In this document: positions 53,092 through 63,188 of the stretch, in pieces | Layout of the letters: every line of letters starts with the position of its first letter | Position numbering within the stretch: the stretch's first letter is position 1 | Origin: Flavobacterium sp. KACC 22763 | Lineage (GTDB): Bacteria > Bacteroidota > Bacteroidia > Flavobacteriales > Flavobacteriaceae | DNA length: 64,000 nucleotides | Direction: 5' to 3' | NCBI RefSeq assembly: GCF_028736155.1 | Contig: NZ_CP117879.1 | Coordinates: 2,480,001 to 2,544,000, forward strand | Program-made: the position numbers and the translations under genes | Notes under the pieces: generated by a model | Seen by the model: the letters and a program-made list of their open reading frames with translations, nothing else | Told to the model about the DNA's origin: nothing | Database searches by the model: none

Positions 53092-54666
53092 TTACTCAGC
53101 ACCTGGTTTCTTTAAACCAATATCTTTCATAGGATATTTTTGATACGTTCCTAAATGAGCGGCAATAAGTCCCATTACACCAGGAATTCCCCACTCAAAA
53201 AAACGATGTCCTGTACTTAATTGCTCTTTTGGATCTGTATATAAATTATATACCCATGGGCTCATTCCGATACTTTGAATCGTAGACTGATCCAGATTTT
53301 TTCGTTCTACCGATGTATTAAAAACATTCATATGCACTTTGTATTCCTGCCAACGCACGGCCATGAATTTGGTTTCAGAATACATAAAAACAGCATTCCT
53401 ATTCGACACCCCTTTATCTGACAGAAAAAATGATAACTGATCTACTCCATCAATATAATTAGATGATGGAATTTTATCTAAAACTCCAGCTGCCGAAAGA
53501 GACGTATTGAACATATCGCAAATATCAAATAATCCATCACTTATGCGTCCCGGAGCTATCATACCTTTCCAATAAGCAATTCCTGGTACTCGCACTCCAC
53601 CTTCCCAAGTTGTTCCTTTTCCTCCTCTAAACGGAGTGTAACCACTATCTGGCCAAACATCTTCATTTGGACCATTATCAGAAGTAAGAAATACTAATGT
53701 GTTGTCGTCTATTTTTAAATCTTGCAAAAGTTTCATCAATCTTCCCACAATATCATCAACTTCAACTACTGCATCTTTATAAGGAAATGCCGCAGGACTT
53801 TTTCCTTTGTAACCTTCTGATACGTAATTATCGTTATGCACTTTAGAAAAAGAATGAATCAAGTAAAATGGCTTATTTTCTTTAACAGATCTTCGGATAA
53901 AGTCTTCACTGTAATTAGCAAAAACCTGATCTACTTTAGAAAGTTCTTCAATATTAGATATCGGCTGAACTATTTTGTTTTCTTCCCCTTTTTTGCCTGT
54001 CAAAATGTTTTGATCAACCAATTTTTTAATTGCATTTAATCGGTCTGGTTTATTAATTAGATCTGGATAAATCCATTCGTTTACAAACTGCGCATATTCT
54101 GATTGAACTGAACCAAATCCAAGCCATTCATCATACCCAACTTCATTTGGGAGACTTCCTTTACTTTCGCCCAAATGCCATTTTCCTGAAATTGCCGACT
54201 TATAGCCGTTTTGAGAAAGTATCTTGGCTGTTGTATTTTCAGAAGCCCACGGATTCACTTTCGGATTTTCGCCCGTCAAAGTTGGTCTTGTTAATCCTGA
54301 TCTTGCCGGAATTCTACCTGTCATAATTGCCGCACGACTTGGTGTACAAGTTGGCTGTGCATAAGTCGAAGTTAACTGTAAACCTTCGTGAGCCAGTTTA
54401 TCCATGTTTGGAGTTGGTGCACCAATCGCTGTACCTCCACCATAAACGCCGATATCACCGTAACCCATATCATCAATAAGAATAATCAAGATATTAGGTT
54501 TCTTTTTTAATTTGCTCATTTTATCCTTCATTTCTTTATCCTGATCAGGATGAGGAATAGCTGGTTCTAAATAATCTTTCAATTTAACAGTTGGATTAAA
54601 ATAGTTTTGCTGTGCGCTTATTTTAGCAACAAAAACCAAGGCTAATAAAACAATATATTTTTTCAT
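53092..54666 (-). CDS. Arylsulfatase, single-domain type, exported (524 aa)
   Basis: Signal peptide 1-18 (LLALVFVAKISA). Sulfatase domain with LIDDMGYGD (Asp65, Asp66), CTPSRAAIMTGR (Cys107 converted to formylglycine), SGKWHLGE and LTSDNGPNEDVW. It lacks the C-terminal beta-sandwich of the three other sulfatases here and is closer in layout to classical N-acetylgalactosamine-type or arylsulfatase A-like enzymes. Gap of 49 bases to the downstream gene supports one operon. Confidence 0.93.
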   Translation of the reverse strand: MKKYIVLLALVFVAKISAQQNYFNPTVKLKDYLEPAIPHPDQDKEMKDKMSKLKKKPNILIILIDDMGYGDIGVYGGGTAIGAPTPNMDKLAHEGLQLTSTYAQPTCTPSRAAIMTGRIPARSGLTRPTLTGENPKVNPWASENTTAKILSQNGYKSAISGKWHLGESKGSLPNEVGYDEWLGFGSVQSEYAQFVNEWIYPDLINKPDRLNAIKKLVDQNILTGKKGEENKIVQPISNIEELSKVDQVFANYSEDFIRRSVKENKPFYLIHSFSKVHNDNYVSEGYKGKSPAAFPYKDAVVEVDDIVGRLMKLLQDLKIDDNTLVFLTSDNGPNEDVWPDSGYTPFRGGKGTTWEGGVRVPGIAYWKGMIAPGRISDGLFDICDMFNTSLSAAGVLDKIPSSNYIDGVDQLSFFLSDKGVSNRNAVFMYSETKFMAVRWQEYKVHMNVFNTSVERKNLDQSTIQSIGMSPWVYNLYTDPKEQLSTGHRFFEWGIPGVMGLIAAHLGTYQKYPMKDIGLKKPGAE

Positions 54667-54722
54667 AATTTTTTATTTAAACTAAAATTCTTAATTCACA
54701 ATTCACCATTTACAATTCATAA

Positions 54723-57095
54723 TTATTTCAAGTCAATCTCGACCTTATCAATAATTCCTGTAAACTTAAATGGTGCTTTATATGATTTTGCAACTGGCGA
54801 TCCTGAATCTTCACCAATTCCGAAAGTATCGATTCCAAAACGAGCTGCTACGGTTTTATCAATTCTTCCTTCGCCAACTAATTTATTGTTGATATACAAT
54901 TTTCCAGTTCCGCCTTTTCCAGTTCCACCTCCATCGTAAGCAAAATCAAATCGTACGGTACTCTTTCCAACTGGAAGAGATTCTTTTGAAGTAATTACAA
55001 AGCGTGACTCATCAAAATAATTATAATGATAAACCAATTTTCCGTTTTGAACATACAAAGCAAATCCAGCCGAACTTCCGCCAGAAGCCACAATAATACC
55101 ACTGTCTGATTTTGATTTCAGCTCGATTTCTGCTGTAATGCTATGCGATTTATTTTTAGTATTTGGAGAAGCTGTTTCTGCCAATCTAGTTGCTCCTGCA
55201 TAAAAAGTAAAGTGTTTGCGTTTAGGATCTGATGGTGTAGGTTTTGGCGAAATTAATCTTCCTGTTCCTCTATCATCCAACGGATAAACGTTGTATTTTT
55301 TAGCTTCTTCATCAAAAATTGCTTTCAATTCTTTAAGCTTCTCTGGATATTTTTTAGCCAAATCAACCGATTCGCTATAATCTTCATCAATGTTATAAAG
55401 TTCCCATTTGTCTTTATCCCAGTTTCCTGGTGCATAATCCTGTCTCCAAGGAAAAGTATGCTGTGTTGCTGCTACCCAACCGTTATCATAAATGGCGCGG
55501 TTGCTGAAAACCTCAAAATATTGTCTGGTTCTAACTGGTTTGGCATTTTTATCTGTAAAAGTTGATAAGAAAGAAACGCCGTCCATAGGTTTCTGTTCAA
55601 CACCATCAACCGTTTTCGGCGCTGGCAAATGAGAAGCATCTAGAACCGTTGGGAGCACATCTATCAAATGCACAAACTGACTGCGCATTCCGCCTTTATC
55701 TTTTATCATTTTTGGCCAGCTAACCACCATAGGATTTCGGCTTCCGCCAAAGTGAGAAGCTACTTGTTTTACCCATTGAAAAGGGGCATTTCCTGCCCAA
55801 GCCCATCCAACTGGATAATGTGGCTCGGTATTAGGCCCTCCAATTTCGTCAAGATGTTTTAAATTATCTGCCAAAGGAGTTGAAATTCCGCTTAATGCTT
55901 TTATTTCATTAACCGTTCCCTCCATTCCTCCTTCTGAACTTGCACCGTTATCTCCAACAATATAAAATATCAATGTATTATCAGCATCTGGAAGTTTGCT
56001 TATGGCTTCAAGAAGTCGTCCCGTTTCATGATCGGCAAACGAAAGATAGCCAGCATAATTTTCCATCAAACGTGCAAACAATTTTTTCTGATCTGCTGAA
56101 AGTTTATCCCAAGGCGTAACCCAGTCTGGTCTTGGAGTCAATTTTGTTCCTTTTGGAATAATTCCCATTTTTAACTGGCGTTCATACGTTTCTTGTCTTA
56201 CCACATCCCAGCCTTTATCAAACTGTCCCTTAAATTTATCACGCCATTCTTTTGGTGCATGATGCGGAGCGTGTGCAGCTCCTGGAGCAAAATACATCAT
56301 AACTGGTTTTTGAGGCGCTACTGATTTACTGTATTCCAGCCAGTTGATTGCTCGATCAGTCATATCGGTCATAAAATGATAGCCTTGTTCTGGAGTCTTA
56401 TCTGGTTCTACCGCTTTGGTGTTTTCAAAAAGAACTGGATAATATTGATGTGTTTCTCCGCCAATAAATCCATAAAAATAATCGAAACCTAAACCTGTCG
56501 GCCAGCGGTCAAAAGGTCCTGTAATACTGCTTTCCCAATCTGGAGTGTTATGATTTTTTCCAAACCAACTAGTGCTGTATCCATTCCCTTTTAAAATTCT
56601 ACCTGATGTTGCCGTGGTTTTAGGAATCATGCAATTGTAACTTGGATATCCTGTTGCCCATTCGGCCAAGAATCCTGAACCTGCATTGTGATGATTTCTT
56701 CCTGTCAACAAAGCAGCACGTGATGGTCCGCAGATTGCGGTGGTGTGAAATCGGTTATATTTTAAGCCATTTGCGGCTAATTTATCCAATTCTGGAGTTG
56801 GAACTGGACCTCCGAAAGTACTCACTTGTCCAAATCCAACATCATCTAAAAGAATGATAATGACATTTGGCGCTCCTTGTGGCGGAGTAACTAGTTTTGG
56901 CCATTCTTCTTTAGAATCTTTATAGGTCTCTCCGATTTTGCCTCCAAATGGCGGCTCAGGAATTGGGAGTGTGGTTCGGTCTAATTCTCCTGAATCCGTT
57001 TTTTCTGTTACAGAATCTGTTTTCTGTGATTGGTTGCAGCTGAAAAGAAATACAGCTAAAATTAAAAGCAACTTTGGGCTGATAAAAGATTTCAT
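54723..57095 (-). CDS. Arylsulfatase-type sulfatase lipoprotein
   Basis: Start placed at the ATG at 57095 rather than the GTG at 57119, because it directly precedes a lipoprotein signal ([12 protein letters not shown], lipidated Cys20). Sulfatase domain with ILLDDVGFG, the maturation motif [12 protein letters not shown] (Cys122) and [10 protein letters not shown], then a C-terminal beta-sandwich with a glycine-rich loop. The lipid anchor distinguishes it from the other three, which have Sec signals. First gene of the sulfatase group; it may be the surface or outer-membrane enzyme, with the others periplasmic (inference). Confidence 0.92.
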   Translation of the reverse strand: MKSFISPKLLLILAVFLFSCNQSQKTDSVTEKTDSGELDRTTLPIPEPPFGGKIGETYKDSKEEWPKLVTPPQGAPNVIIILLDDVGFGQVSTFGGPVPTPELDKLAANGLKYNRFHTTAICGPSRAALLTGRNHHNAGSGFLAEWATGYPSYNCMIPKTTATSGRILKGNGYSTSWFGKNHNTPDWESSITGPFDRWPTGLGFDYFYGFIGGETHQYYPVLFENTKAVEPDKTPEQGYHFMTDMTDRAINWLEYSKSVAPQKPVMMYFAPGAAHAPHHAPKEWRDKFKGQFDKGWDVVRQETYERQLKMGIIPKGTKLTPRPDWVTPWDKLSADQKKLFARLMENYAGYLSFADHETGRLLEAISKLPDADNTLIFYIVGDNGASSEGGMEGTVNEIKALSGISTPLADNLKHLDEIGGPNTEPHYPVGWAWAGNAPFQWVKQVASHFGGSRNPMVVSWPKMIKDKGGMRSQFVHLIDVLPTVLDASHLPAPKTVDGVEQKPMDGVSFLSTFTDKNAKPVRTRQYFEVFSNRAIYDNGWVAATQHTFPWRQDYAPGNWDKDKWELYNIDEDYSESVDLAKKYPEKLKELKAIFDEEAKKYNVYPLDDRGTGRLISPKPTPSDPKRKHFTFYAGATRLAETASPNTKNKSHSITAEIELKSKSDSGIIVASGGSSAGFALYVQNGKLVYHYNYFDESRFVITSKESLPVGKSTVRFDFAYDGGGTGKGGTGKLYINNKLVGEGRIDKTVAARFGIDTFGIGEDSGSPVAKSYKAPFKFTGIIDKVEIDLK

Positions 57096-57234
57096 ATTTA
57101 GAAATTTAGTGGTACGCACTAATTTACAAACATGTGTTTTATAAAATCTCTTTATGATGTTTCAGATTATAATTTGCAACCAATTTGCTTCGAAAAACTA
57201 CTTTTTAAACGTACAAAATTTTCATCTGATACAT

Positions 57235-58632
57235 TTACATATACCCTTCTCCATCTGTTTTGCTTAGCTTCGAAAAAGTATAACTGGATAAAATAGTAAA
57301 AACTGCCAATGTAATAAAAGTATATTTAAATGCTTTGTCAGTATTTAAGTCAAAAATACCTGTCTGAAATAACGAAAGTGCAAGACTAGAAACAGAAACT
57401 CCAAAACTTACCGAAAGCTGCTGCATTATCACCAGCATTGTATTTCCTCCGCTCGCGGTGTCTTGATCCAAATCTGAAAGTGTAATGGTATTCATTGCCG
57501 ACATTTGTACAGAAGTAAAAACTCCATAAAATATCATCAGCAAGATATAGTAACCAAGCGGCGTTTCTTTTGTTACAAAACCAAGAATAATCAATATAAT
57601 TCCCAATAAAATAGTGTTGCTTATTAGTACTGTTCTGTAACCGAAAAATTTTATAATGCTTACCATAAATGGTTTCACAGCTACATTTGACAAAGCAGAA
57701 GGCAGCAATAATAATCCTGATACAGAAGCCGAATAGCCAAAACTGGTTTGTAGCATAAGTGGTAATAATAAAGGTAATCCGCCTATTCCTAATCTGGTGA
57801 TCAAACTGCCAATTAACCCAATTTTTAAGGTTCTGATATTTAGAAGATGTAAATCAATTATAGGTTTTTCAGTTCTTTTATAATGGACATAATAAAAAAG
57901 AGAAAGAAGTCCAGATAGAAATAACAAACTTAAAATCACAATCATATGAGTTCTTTCGTCTCCTATAAGTTCCAAAACCAAAGTGATGGAGATCAGCGCT
58001 AAGCTAAAATACATCAAACCTCTAAAATCGAACCTTCCGACAGCATGTTTAAAATTAGGCATTATTCGGTATGCCATCGAAATTCCGATAAGACCAATAG
58101 GAATATTCACCAAAAATATCCAATGCCAGCTTAAATTATCCGAAAGAAAACCTCCTAAACTTGGACCAGCAACCATTCCTAGCAATCCAAATACGGTTAT
58201 AAAATTCATAGTTTTGAGCAGTTCGCTTTTTGGATATTGATATAAAATAGCCAATCGTGCAACTGGAACCATCATTGAAGCCCCAACTGCTTGCAGAACG
58301 CGAGCCAAGTTAAAGGATTTTAAATCGGTAGAAAGTGCACAAAATAAAGACCCCATAATGAACAAGAATACAGCAATCATAAACATAGTCCTAGTGCCAA
58401 ATTTATCTGCCAGCCATCCAGAAAGCGGAATAAACATAGCTAATGTTAAGGTATAGGTCACAATGACAGAATGCATCTCGGTTGGTGAATATCCCATATC
58501 TCCAGCTATTGAAGGCAGTGAAGTATTAAGAATAGTACCATCTAAAGATTGTATAAACATAGCAATTGCTGTTACCCAAGGAAGCAGATGAACTGCATTT
58601 TGCTCTTTTTTTTCTTCTTTATTATCTAGCAT
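57235..58632 (-). CDS. MFS multidrug-type exporter (DHA2/EmrB-MdtD-like)
   Basis: 465 residues, about 12-14 membrane helices. Motif D1/A: GWLADKFGTRTMF after helix 2. Motif C-like GPSLGGFLSDNLSWHWIFLV with NIPIG, which is characteristic of DHA2 proton-drug antiporters. An early WVTAIAMFIQSLDGTILNTS carries the Asp seen in EmrB/QacA and MdtD homologues. It is codirectional with the sulfatases but 140 bases away, with no membrane-fusion partner, so it probably acts alone in the inner membrane. The substrate is unknown. Confidence 0.88.
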   Translation of the reverse strand: MLDNKEEKKEQNAVHLLPWVTAIAMFIQSLDGTILNTSLPSIAGDMGYSPTEMHSVIVTYTLTLAMFIPLSGWLADKFGTRTMFMIAVFLFIMGSLFCALSTDLKSFNLARVLQAVGASMMVPVARLAILYQYPKSELLKTMNFITVFGLLGMVAGPSLGGFLSDNLSWHWIFLVNIPIGLIGISMAYRIMPNFKHAVGRFDFRGLMYFSLALISITLVLELIGDERTHMIVILSLLFLSGLLSLFYYVHYKRTEKPIIDLHLLNIRTLKIGLIGSLITRLGIGGLPLLLPLMLQTSFGYSASVSGLLLLPSALSNVAVKPFMVSIIKFFGYRTVLISNTILLGIILIILGFVTKETPLGYYILLMIFYGVFTSVQMSAMNTITLSDLDQDTASGGNTMLVIMQQLSVSFGVSVSSLALSLFQTGIFDLNTDKAFKYTFITLAVFTILSSYTFSKLSKTDGEGYM

Positions 58633-58750
58633 CCTATAGTTTTAGATAGAAACTCCATTTATAGCTTATGAAAATTAATAAAAAAAAGCTTAATTATGTT
58701 AAGAATATCTTTTTTAAATAGGAATTGCCTCGCCCCGAGTTTAAAATTTA

Positions 58751-58818
58751 CCTATAGCGCTGATTTGTAATCCGCGCAATCGTTGCTCATAAATCTGCAC
58801 GATCGGGATTTGTAAACC
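58751..58818 (+). repeat. REP-like element, downstream of the immunity-like island
   Basis: Contains GCTGATTTGTAATCCGCGC, then AATCGTTG and, after about 18 bases, GATCGGGATT. It follows the same order as the 34571-34633 element (palindrome, ATCGTTG, ATCGGGATT) but is more diverged. Confidence 0.6.
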
Positions 58819-58857
58819 AAGTGAAACGAAGAAATAACATCTGAAAAAACGTTCTCT

Positions 58858-59238
58858 TTAAATAATTTCTTCAAGTCTATAAACTTCTCCCCATCTATTT
58901 TCTAAGCGACTATCATAAATATTAAAGGGAATAATTGAACTATCTTTTTCGGTAGACAATCCGGTAAATGTCCAAAACAATTCCTCAAATTTACAAACCA
59001 AATATCCTCTATCATTAAATGAGTAGTCTCCCAAAATCTTATAATCTTGCAAATGTTTAACATCATGCTCGTCCATAGGACGAAAGGCATCAACGACATT
59101 TTTTGTTAGTTCAACTTTACCATTCTCAAAGAACTCTAGCTGATTTTGGTAGATTATACAAAAAAATAAACCACCTGCATGAAGATCAGTATTTGCAATT
59201 AAACTTGACTGGTACTTTTTATTAATTTCTATTTTCAT
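58858..59238 (-). CDS. Hypothetical protein, possible orphan immunity protein
   Basis: 126 residues from the ATG at 59238; a TTG nine codons upstream is less likely. A soluble alpha/beta protein without signal or membrane segment (GGLFFCIIYQNQLEFFENGK; GDYSFNDRGYLVCKFEELFW). I do not recognise the family. Its size, cytoplasmic nature and position in a group of small codirectional genes next to an SMI1/KNR4 gene, with REP-like elements on both sides, are typical of orphan immunity genes. Confidence 0.5.
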   Translation of the reverse strand: MKIEINKKYQSSLIANTDLHAGGLFFCIIYQNQLEFFENGKVELTKNVVDAFRPMDEHDVKHLQDYKILGDYSFNDRGYLVCKFEELFWTFTGLSTEKDSSIIPFNIYDSRLENRWGEVYRLEEII

Positions 59239-59291
59239 TACGATATTATTAATGAATGTATTCAATTTGCTAAGCTTTAGTTGGAAGAACT

Positions 59292-59434
59292 GTTAGCGCG
59301 GACTTGCAATCTGTTCCCGTAACAATAAGACACTAAACAAATCATAAAAAAGTTTTACAAATTAATCTCCTTTTTATATTCACAAAGAGAACTACAAATC
59401 TTGGTGGGCACGAATTACAAATCCGCGTAATCGG
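59292..59434. repeat. Composite REP-like element A
   Basis: Two facing palindromes enclose an AT-rich spacer of about 80 bases: left GCGCGGACTTGCAATC with CCGTAAC, right GTGGGCACGAATTACAAATC with CGCGTAATCG. The spacer shares landmarks with element B (AAGACAC, AACAAATCAT, TTTACAAA, TTTTTATATT, ACAAAGA). Total length is 143 bases. Confidence 0.8.
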
Positions 59435-59516
59435 ACGAAATCCTCATAATATCTAAAGATTCCATTATTAATTATTTTTTCCATGTTTTTGATTAACTAT
59501 CGTTTTACTCTCTTAC

Positions 59517-59930
59517 CTAATTGTAAACTAAATTTTTCAACTGTAATTCATCTGTCACCTCAATAACGCCAAAAACACGACAACTATAATAGCCTCTATA
59601 CTCTTTAAAATTAAAAATCACCAAAAATTCTTTCTTACAATTTTCTGAAAATGTTTTTAAGTAACGATATTCGTGCTTTCTATCTTCACTTCTTAAATAC
59701 TCAAGTTTATCAACTCCTAATTTTGCAAGTTCTACATAAGCCATTTCATTTATATCTACAGCTTCCTTAAGAGAAATTGATTTCTTTAATGACAAAATTG
59801 TTTGGTGCCTTTCCCCTTTATCATTACAGTAAAAAGTAAGCACTACTTCTTCATCATAGTAGTTTACGGGAAAAGTCTCTTGACTTAATTGAATCTTGTT
59901 TAAAAAAAGCATATTTTTAAGTTTTGCCAT
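59517..59930 (-). CDS. Hypothetical protein in the immunity-like island
   Basis: 137 residues, soluble, beta-rich (EEVVLTFYCNDKGERHQTI; EFLVIFNFKEYRGYYSCRVF). The family is not recognised. It lies 8 bases after the SMI1/KNR4 gene and is surely co-transcribed with it. An immunity or accessory function is inferred from context only. Confidence 0.55.
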   Translation of the reverse strand: MAKLKNMLFLNKIQLSQETFPVNYYDEEVVLTFYCNDKGERHQTILSLKKSISLKEAVDINEMAYVELAKLGVDKLEYLRSEDRKHEYRYLKTFSENCKKEFLVIFNFKEYRGYYSCRVFGVIEVTDELQLKNLVYN

Positions 59931-59938
59931 TATTCTAG

Positions 59939-60388
59939 TTAGATACCTAGCTGTTTTATTCCTTCATCTTTTATAAAATCACTAAATGTATCTTTAAATT
60001 TTGATATCTCTAATCCATCACTTAATATATATACTTCTGGATTATCATTCCCTAACTCACAATCAAAGAAATAAAAATTGTAACCCTGCCATTGCCCAAA
60101 AAAGAAATAACTATTTTTTATAAACGGCTTTTCTTTTTCTGATTTTCTATCATCAAAATGTATCATTTCAAGAACATCTAATTTATTTTCTTTCAGTGAT
60201 GGATATGTCATATAGTAACTACTTAACAAATTGCCAGTATTGGCTCCAAAATTCACCAAATATTCTTTATAAGCCAATGGTAGTTTTAATTGAAATTTTT
60301 TTTCAATTTCATCTATTATTTGACTTTTAACTCCACTTGAATTGCCAATTTCTGATGCATATTGTTTTAAAAATGATAAGTATTCCAT
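59939..60388 (-). CDS. SMI1/KNR4 (SUKH) family protein, orphan immunity protein
   Basis: 149 residues. IIDEIEKKFQLKLPLAYKEY then LVNFGANTGNLL is the SMI1/KNR4 signature (E-x-x-L-x-LP-x-x-Y-K-x-F/Y-L...G). A strand set around NSYFFFGQWQGYNFYFFDCE and the C-terminal helix FSDFIKDEG fit the fold. SUKH proteins are common immunity proteins against polymorphic nuclease and deaminase toxins. No cognate toxin is next to it, so it is an orphan. Confidence 0.85.
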   Translation of the reverse strand: MEYLSFLKQYASEIGNSSGVKSQIIDEIEKKFQLKLPLAYKEYLVNFGANTGNLLSSYYMTYPSLKENKLDVLEMIHFDDRKSEKEKPFIKNSYFFFGQWQGYNFYFFDCELGNDNPEVYILSDGLEISKFKDTFSDFIKDEGIKQLGI

Positions 60389-60478
60389 AGTGTTGTGTTT
60401 AATAATGTAATTTGGGAGTTGTCATTATTATAATATTTATTTCTGGAAATCGCTGGCTCAAAAATTCTTTCACCTTTT

Positions 60479-60745
60479 TTAATTTTCATCATTTGGAGGA
60501 AAAGGATAATCTGTAATAGGCAACCAGCTCTCCTGTCTTTTTGCTAAATAATACTGAATCTGTCCTAATTTATACGAATATTCATGTATCAATTCTCCTT
60601 TGGTATCCTTAAAATCAATATAAACAAAAGGAGAACCATCAATCACTTCATCAGTAACTTCAATATTGGTTCTCTTTTCCTTATTAAATTTATAAGTATA
60701 TTGACGCGCTGCGATAGGTGCGTACATTACCTGTCTAACTTTCAT
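60479..60745 (-). CDS. Small hypothetical protein in the immunity-like island
   Basis: 88 residues, soluble: an N-terminal MYAPIAARQYTYKFNKEKRT and a beta pair FVYIDFKDTKGELIHEYSYK. No family recognised. It is the first gene of the island, 90 bases upstream of the SMI1/KNR4 gene and 38 bases from composite REP-like element B. It could be a shortened immunity protein or a fragment. Confidence 0.45.
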   Translation of the reverse strand: MKVRQVMYAPIAARQYTYKFNKEKRTNIEVTDEVIDGSPFVYIDFKDTKGELIHEYSYKLGQIQYYLAKRQESWLPITDYPFPPNDEN

Positions 60746-60783
60746 TCTTTTAATATTTTAAATTATCAATTAAAATCACCTTT

Positions 60784-60928
60784 AACGCGGATTTGCAATC
60801 CGTACGCGCAACAGTTAAGACACAAAAACAAATCATTAAGGCAAAAATTTACAAAATAATATGCTTTTTTATATTTACAAAGAAAACTAACAATCTTTGT
60901 GGGCACGGATTGCAAATCCGCGCTATCA
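60784..60928. repeat. Composite REP-like element B
   Basis: Left palindrome GCGGATTTGCAATCCG, right palindrome GGGCACGGATTGCAAATCCG with CGCTATC, spacer as in element A, total 145 bases. The right end is the best match to the element family seen near the recombinase. Confidence 0.85.
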
Positions 60929-60959
60929 TTGCGCTATCATTTTCAGGAATCTTTTTATA

Positions 60960-62084
60960 TTAACTTGTTTTTCTATAGTTATAAATCGCCAATGAATTTA
61001 AAACAACCGCAAAAATAATTAAGTATAAAAGCTCTCTTCCAACTTCTTGCAGACCACTTCCTTTCAAAACAATAAGACGAACCACTTTAATAAAATGCGT
61101 TACAGGCGTAAATTCTGAAATGGTTCTTGCCCAATTCGGCATACTATCAGTACTAGTAAAGAAACCGCTCATGAGCATAAAAATCATCATAAAGAAAAAG
61201 GCGATAAACATGGCTTGCAATTGCGTATCGGCAAATGTTGAAATCAAAAGTCCTAACCCTAATAAGGCCGTTAGATAAACTCCTGCAAAAAGATATAAAA
61301 CTAAGAAACTGCCTTGCGGAAATATTCCGTAAATCAAATATATTACAATAAGACCAACTGTAAATACAATCATTCCAACAATCCAAAAAGGGATTAGCTT
61401 ACCCAGAATAAATTGCCATTTTTGAATTGGCGTCACATTAATCTGTTCAATCGTACCAATTTCTTTTTCTTTTACAATATTCAGTGCCGTAATAAATCCG
61501 CCAATCAAAGTGAGCAATAAAACCAGAATTCCAGGAACCATATAGTATTTATATTCTGCTCTCGGATTGTACCAATTTGTACTGTTTAAAGTTATTAAGG
61601 ATGGCGAAACAGAAGCCGATTGTGGCGGTAATTTAAACCGAATATCCAAATCATTACTAAAATCTGCCAGCACAACATTTAAATAAGCATTTCCGATATT
61701 GGATTTCGTTCCGTTAATGGCATCTGCAGCGATATTCACTTTCTGGCTGCCTTCTCTTACCAAATTTCGTTCAAATCCAGAAGGAATTTCTAGAATTAGA
61801 TCGGCATCTCCCGTTTCAATAAACTTCATGCCTTCTAAATACGATGCTGGTGCTCCTACAATATGAAAGTATCCCGAAGAGCCTATTTTATTTATTAATT
61901 TTTCTGAATAAGAACTATGGTCATGATCTACATAAACAATGTTTACACTTTTCACTTCAAAATTAGCCGCAAGCGGTAAAATGATGAGCTGTATCGTCGG
62001 CACAAAAAACATCATTGCAAGAATCGTTTTATCTCTAAAGATCTGTCGAAATTCTTTCTGCAGTATAAAACGTAACACCTTCAT
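60960..62084 (-). CDS. ABC-2 type exporter permease (YhhJ/YbhR-like), downstream copy
   Basis: 374 residues. N-terminal LRFILQKEFRQIFRDKTILA, then membrane helix 1, a large extracytoplasmic domain (about 45-170) and five helices at the C-terminus, including the conserved KEKEIGTIEQINVTPIQKWQ coupling motif. It forms a heterodimer with the upstream permease, powered by the ATPases. Its ATG overlaps the stop of the upstream gene (TCATGA). Typical job: export of drugs or lipids with an HlyD-type partner, which would lie outside the window. Confidence 0.92.
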   Translation of the reverse strand: MKVLRFILQKEFRQIFRDKTILAMMFFVPTIQLIILPLAANFEVKSVNIVYVDHDHSSYSEKLINKIGSSGYFHIVGAPASYLEGMKFIETGDADLILEIPSGFERNLVREGSQKVNIAADAINGTKSNIGNAYLNVVLADFSNDLDIRFKLPPQSASVSPSLITLNSTNWYNPRAEYKYYMVPGILVLLLTLIGGFITALNIVKEKEIGTIEQINVTPIQKWQFILGKLIPFWIVGMIVFTVGLIVIYLIYGIFPQGSFLVLYLFAGVYLTALLGLGLLISTFADTQLQAMFIAFFFMMIFMLMSGFFTSTDSMPNWARTISEFTPVTHFIKVVRLIVLKGSGLQEVGRELLYLIIFAVVLNSLAIYNYRKTS

Positions 62085-63187
62085 GACAATCTGATTTTAA
62101 ATTTTTTCAAAGAGATCGTAAGCAATAAAACTGTCATTACTGCCAATATTAGCGTTTCTTTCCAGATATATGAAAAGCCCAAACCTTTGAGCATTACAGC
62201 TTTTACAATGATATAATAATAATGCGACGGAATTACATGAGAAATCGCTTGAAATATCCAAGGCATATTTTCTATCGGAAACATAAAACCAGTCAGAATC
62301 AAAGTTGGCACCATCATACCCATCATCGATATAAGCATCGCAGTTTGTTGCGAATTGGTAACATTTGAAATCAATAGTCCAAGAGAAAGACAAGTGATAA
62401 TAAACAAAATACTTTCTGCAAAAAGAAGCAGAAAACTTCCTTTAATCTCAACATCAAGCAGATATACTGAAAGAAATATAATAATGATAAAGTTGATTAT
62501 GGAAAGTACTAAAAATGGAATTGCTTTTGCGATTAAAACCATAATGGGTTTGAAAGGCGACACCAGCAAAATTTCCATCGTTCCAAGTTCTTTTTCACGC
62601 ACAACAGAAACCGAAGTCAAAGCTGTACTTACAATCATAAAAATCAAGGCAATTACGCCAGGAATAAAGTTAAGCGAACCGTTCTGCTGTTCATTATAAA
62701 GCTGTCTTAATTCTGGAATTATTTGATAATTTAACTTCGCAGACGGATTTAATTCCTGCTGATAATCTCTAATAATCGCGTTCAAATAATTGGTAACTAT
62801 TGTCGCCGTATTAGGATCTGATGCATCAGCAATTACCTGAATTTTTGCTCCTCCGAGACGTTGAATATCAGAACCAAAATTGGACGGAAAAATGACCGCA
62901 CATTTTATGCTTCCGTCTTTAAATCTGTTCTCAATATCATTGTAATTCAAGATCGGATTTTCAACATGAAAATAAGAACTGGACTGTATCTTTTGTATCA
63001 TTTTTTCGGTATGAATATCGTGTGAATTATCCTGAATGGCAATTCCGATATTCTTTACTTCGCTGCTCAAGGCAAAACCAAAAAGAACAATTTGTGCAAC
63101 AGGAAGCCCAAAGAGAATCAGCAAAGTTCTTCGATCTCTGAAAACATGATAAAACTCTTTTTGGATAAAAGCCAGTAATCTTTTCAT
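62081..63187 (-). CDS. ABC-2 type exporter permease (YbhS-like), upstream copy
   Basis: 368 residues from the ATG at 63187, placed one base after the ATPase stop; the longer frame would run back into the ATPase gene. Same architecture as its partner: RLLAFIQKEFYHVFRDRRTL, helix 1, periplasmic domain, C-terminal helices and the coupling motif REKELGTMEILLVSPFKPIM. Confidence 0.92.
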   Translation of the reverse strand: MKRLLAFIQKEFYHVFRDRRTLLILFGLPVAQIVLFGFALSSEVKNIGIAIQDNSHDIHTEKMIQKIQSSSYFHVENPILNYNDIENRFKDGSIKCAVIFPSNFGSDIQRLGGAKIQVIADASDPNTATIVTNYLNAIIRDYQQELNPSAKLNYQIIPELRQLYNEQQNGSLNFIPGVIALIFMIVSTALTSVSVVREKELGTMEILLVSPFKPIMVLIAKAIPFLVLSIINFIIIIFLSVYLLDVEIKGSFLLLFAESILFIITCLSLGLLISNVTNSQQTAMLISMMGMMVPTLILTGFMFPIENMPWIFQAISHVIPSHYYYIIVKAVMLKGLGFSYIWKETLILAVMTVLLLTISLKKFKIRLS

Positions 63188-63188
63188 A

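Noticed and set aside
62097..62699. Additional frames over the ABC permease genes
   Set aside because: Antisense or out-of-frame shadows; the real permease frames have complete family motifs and tight operon spacing.
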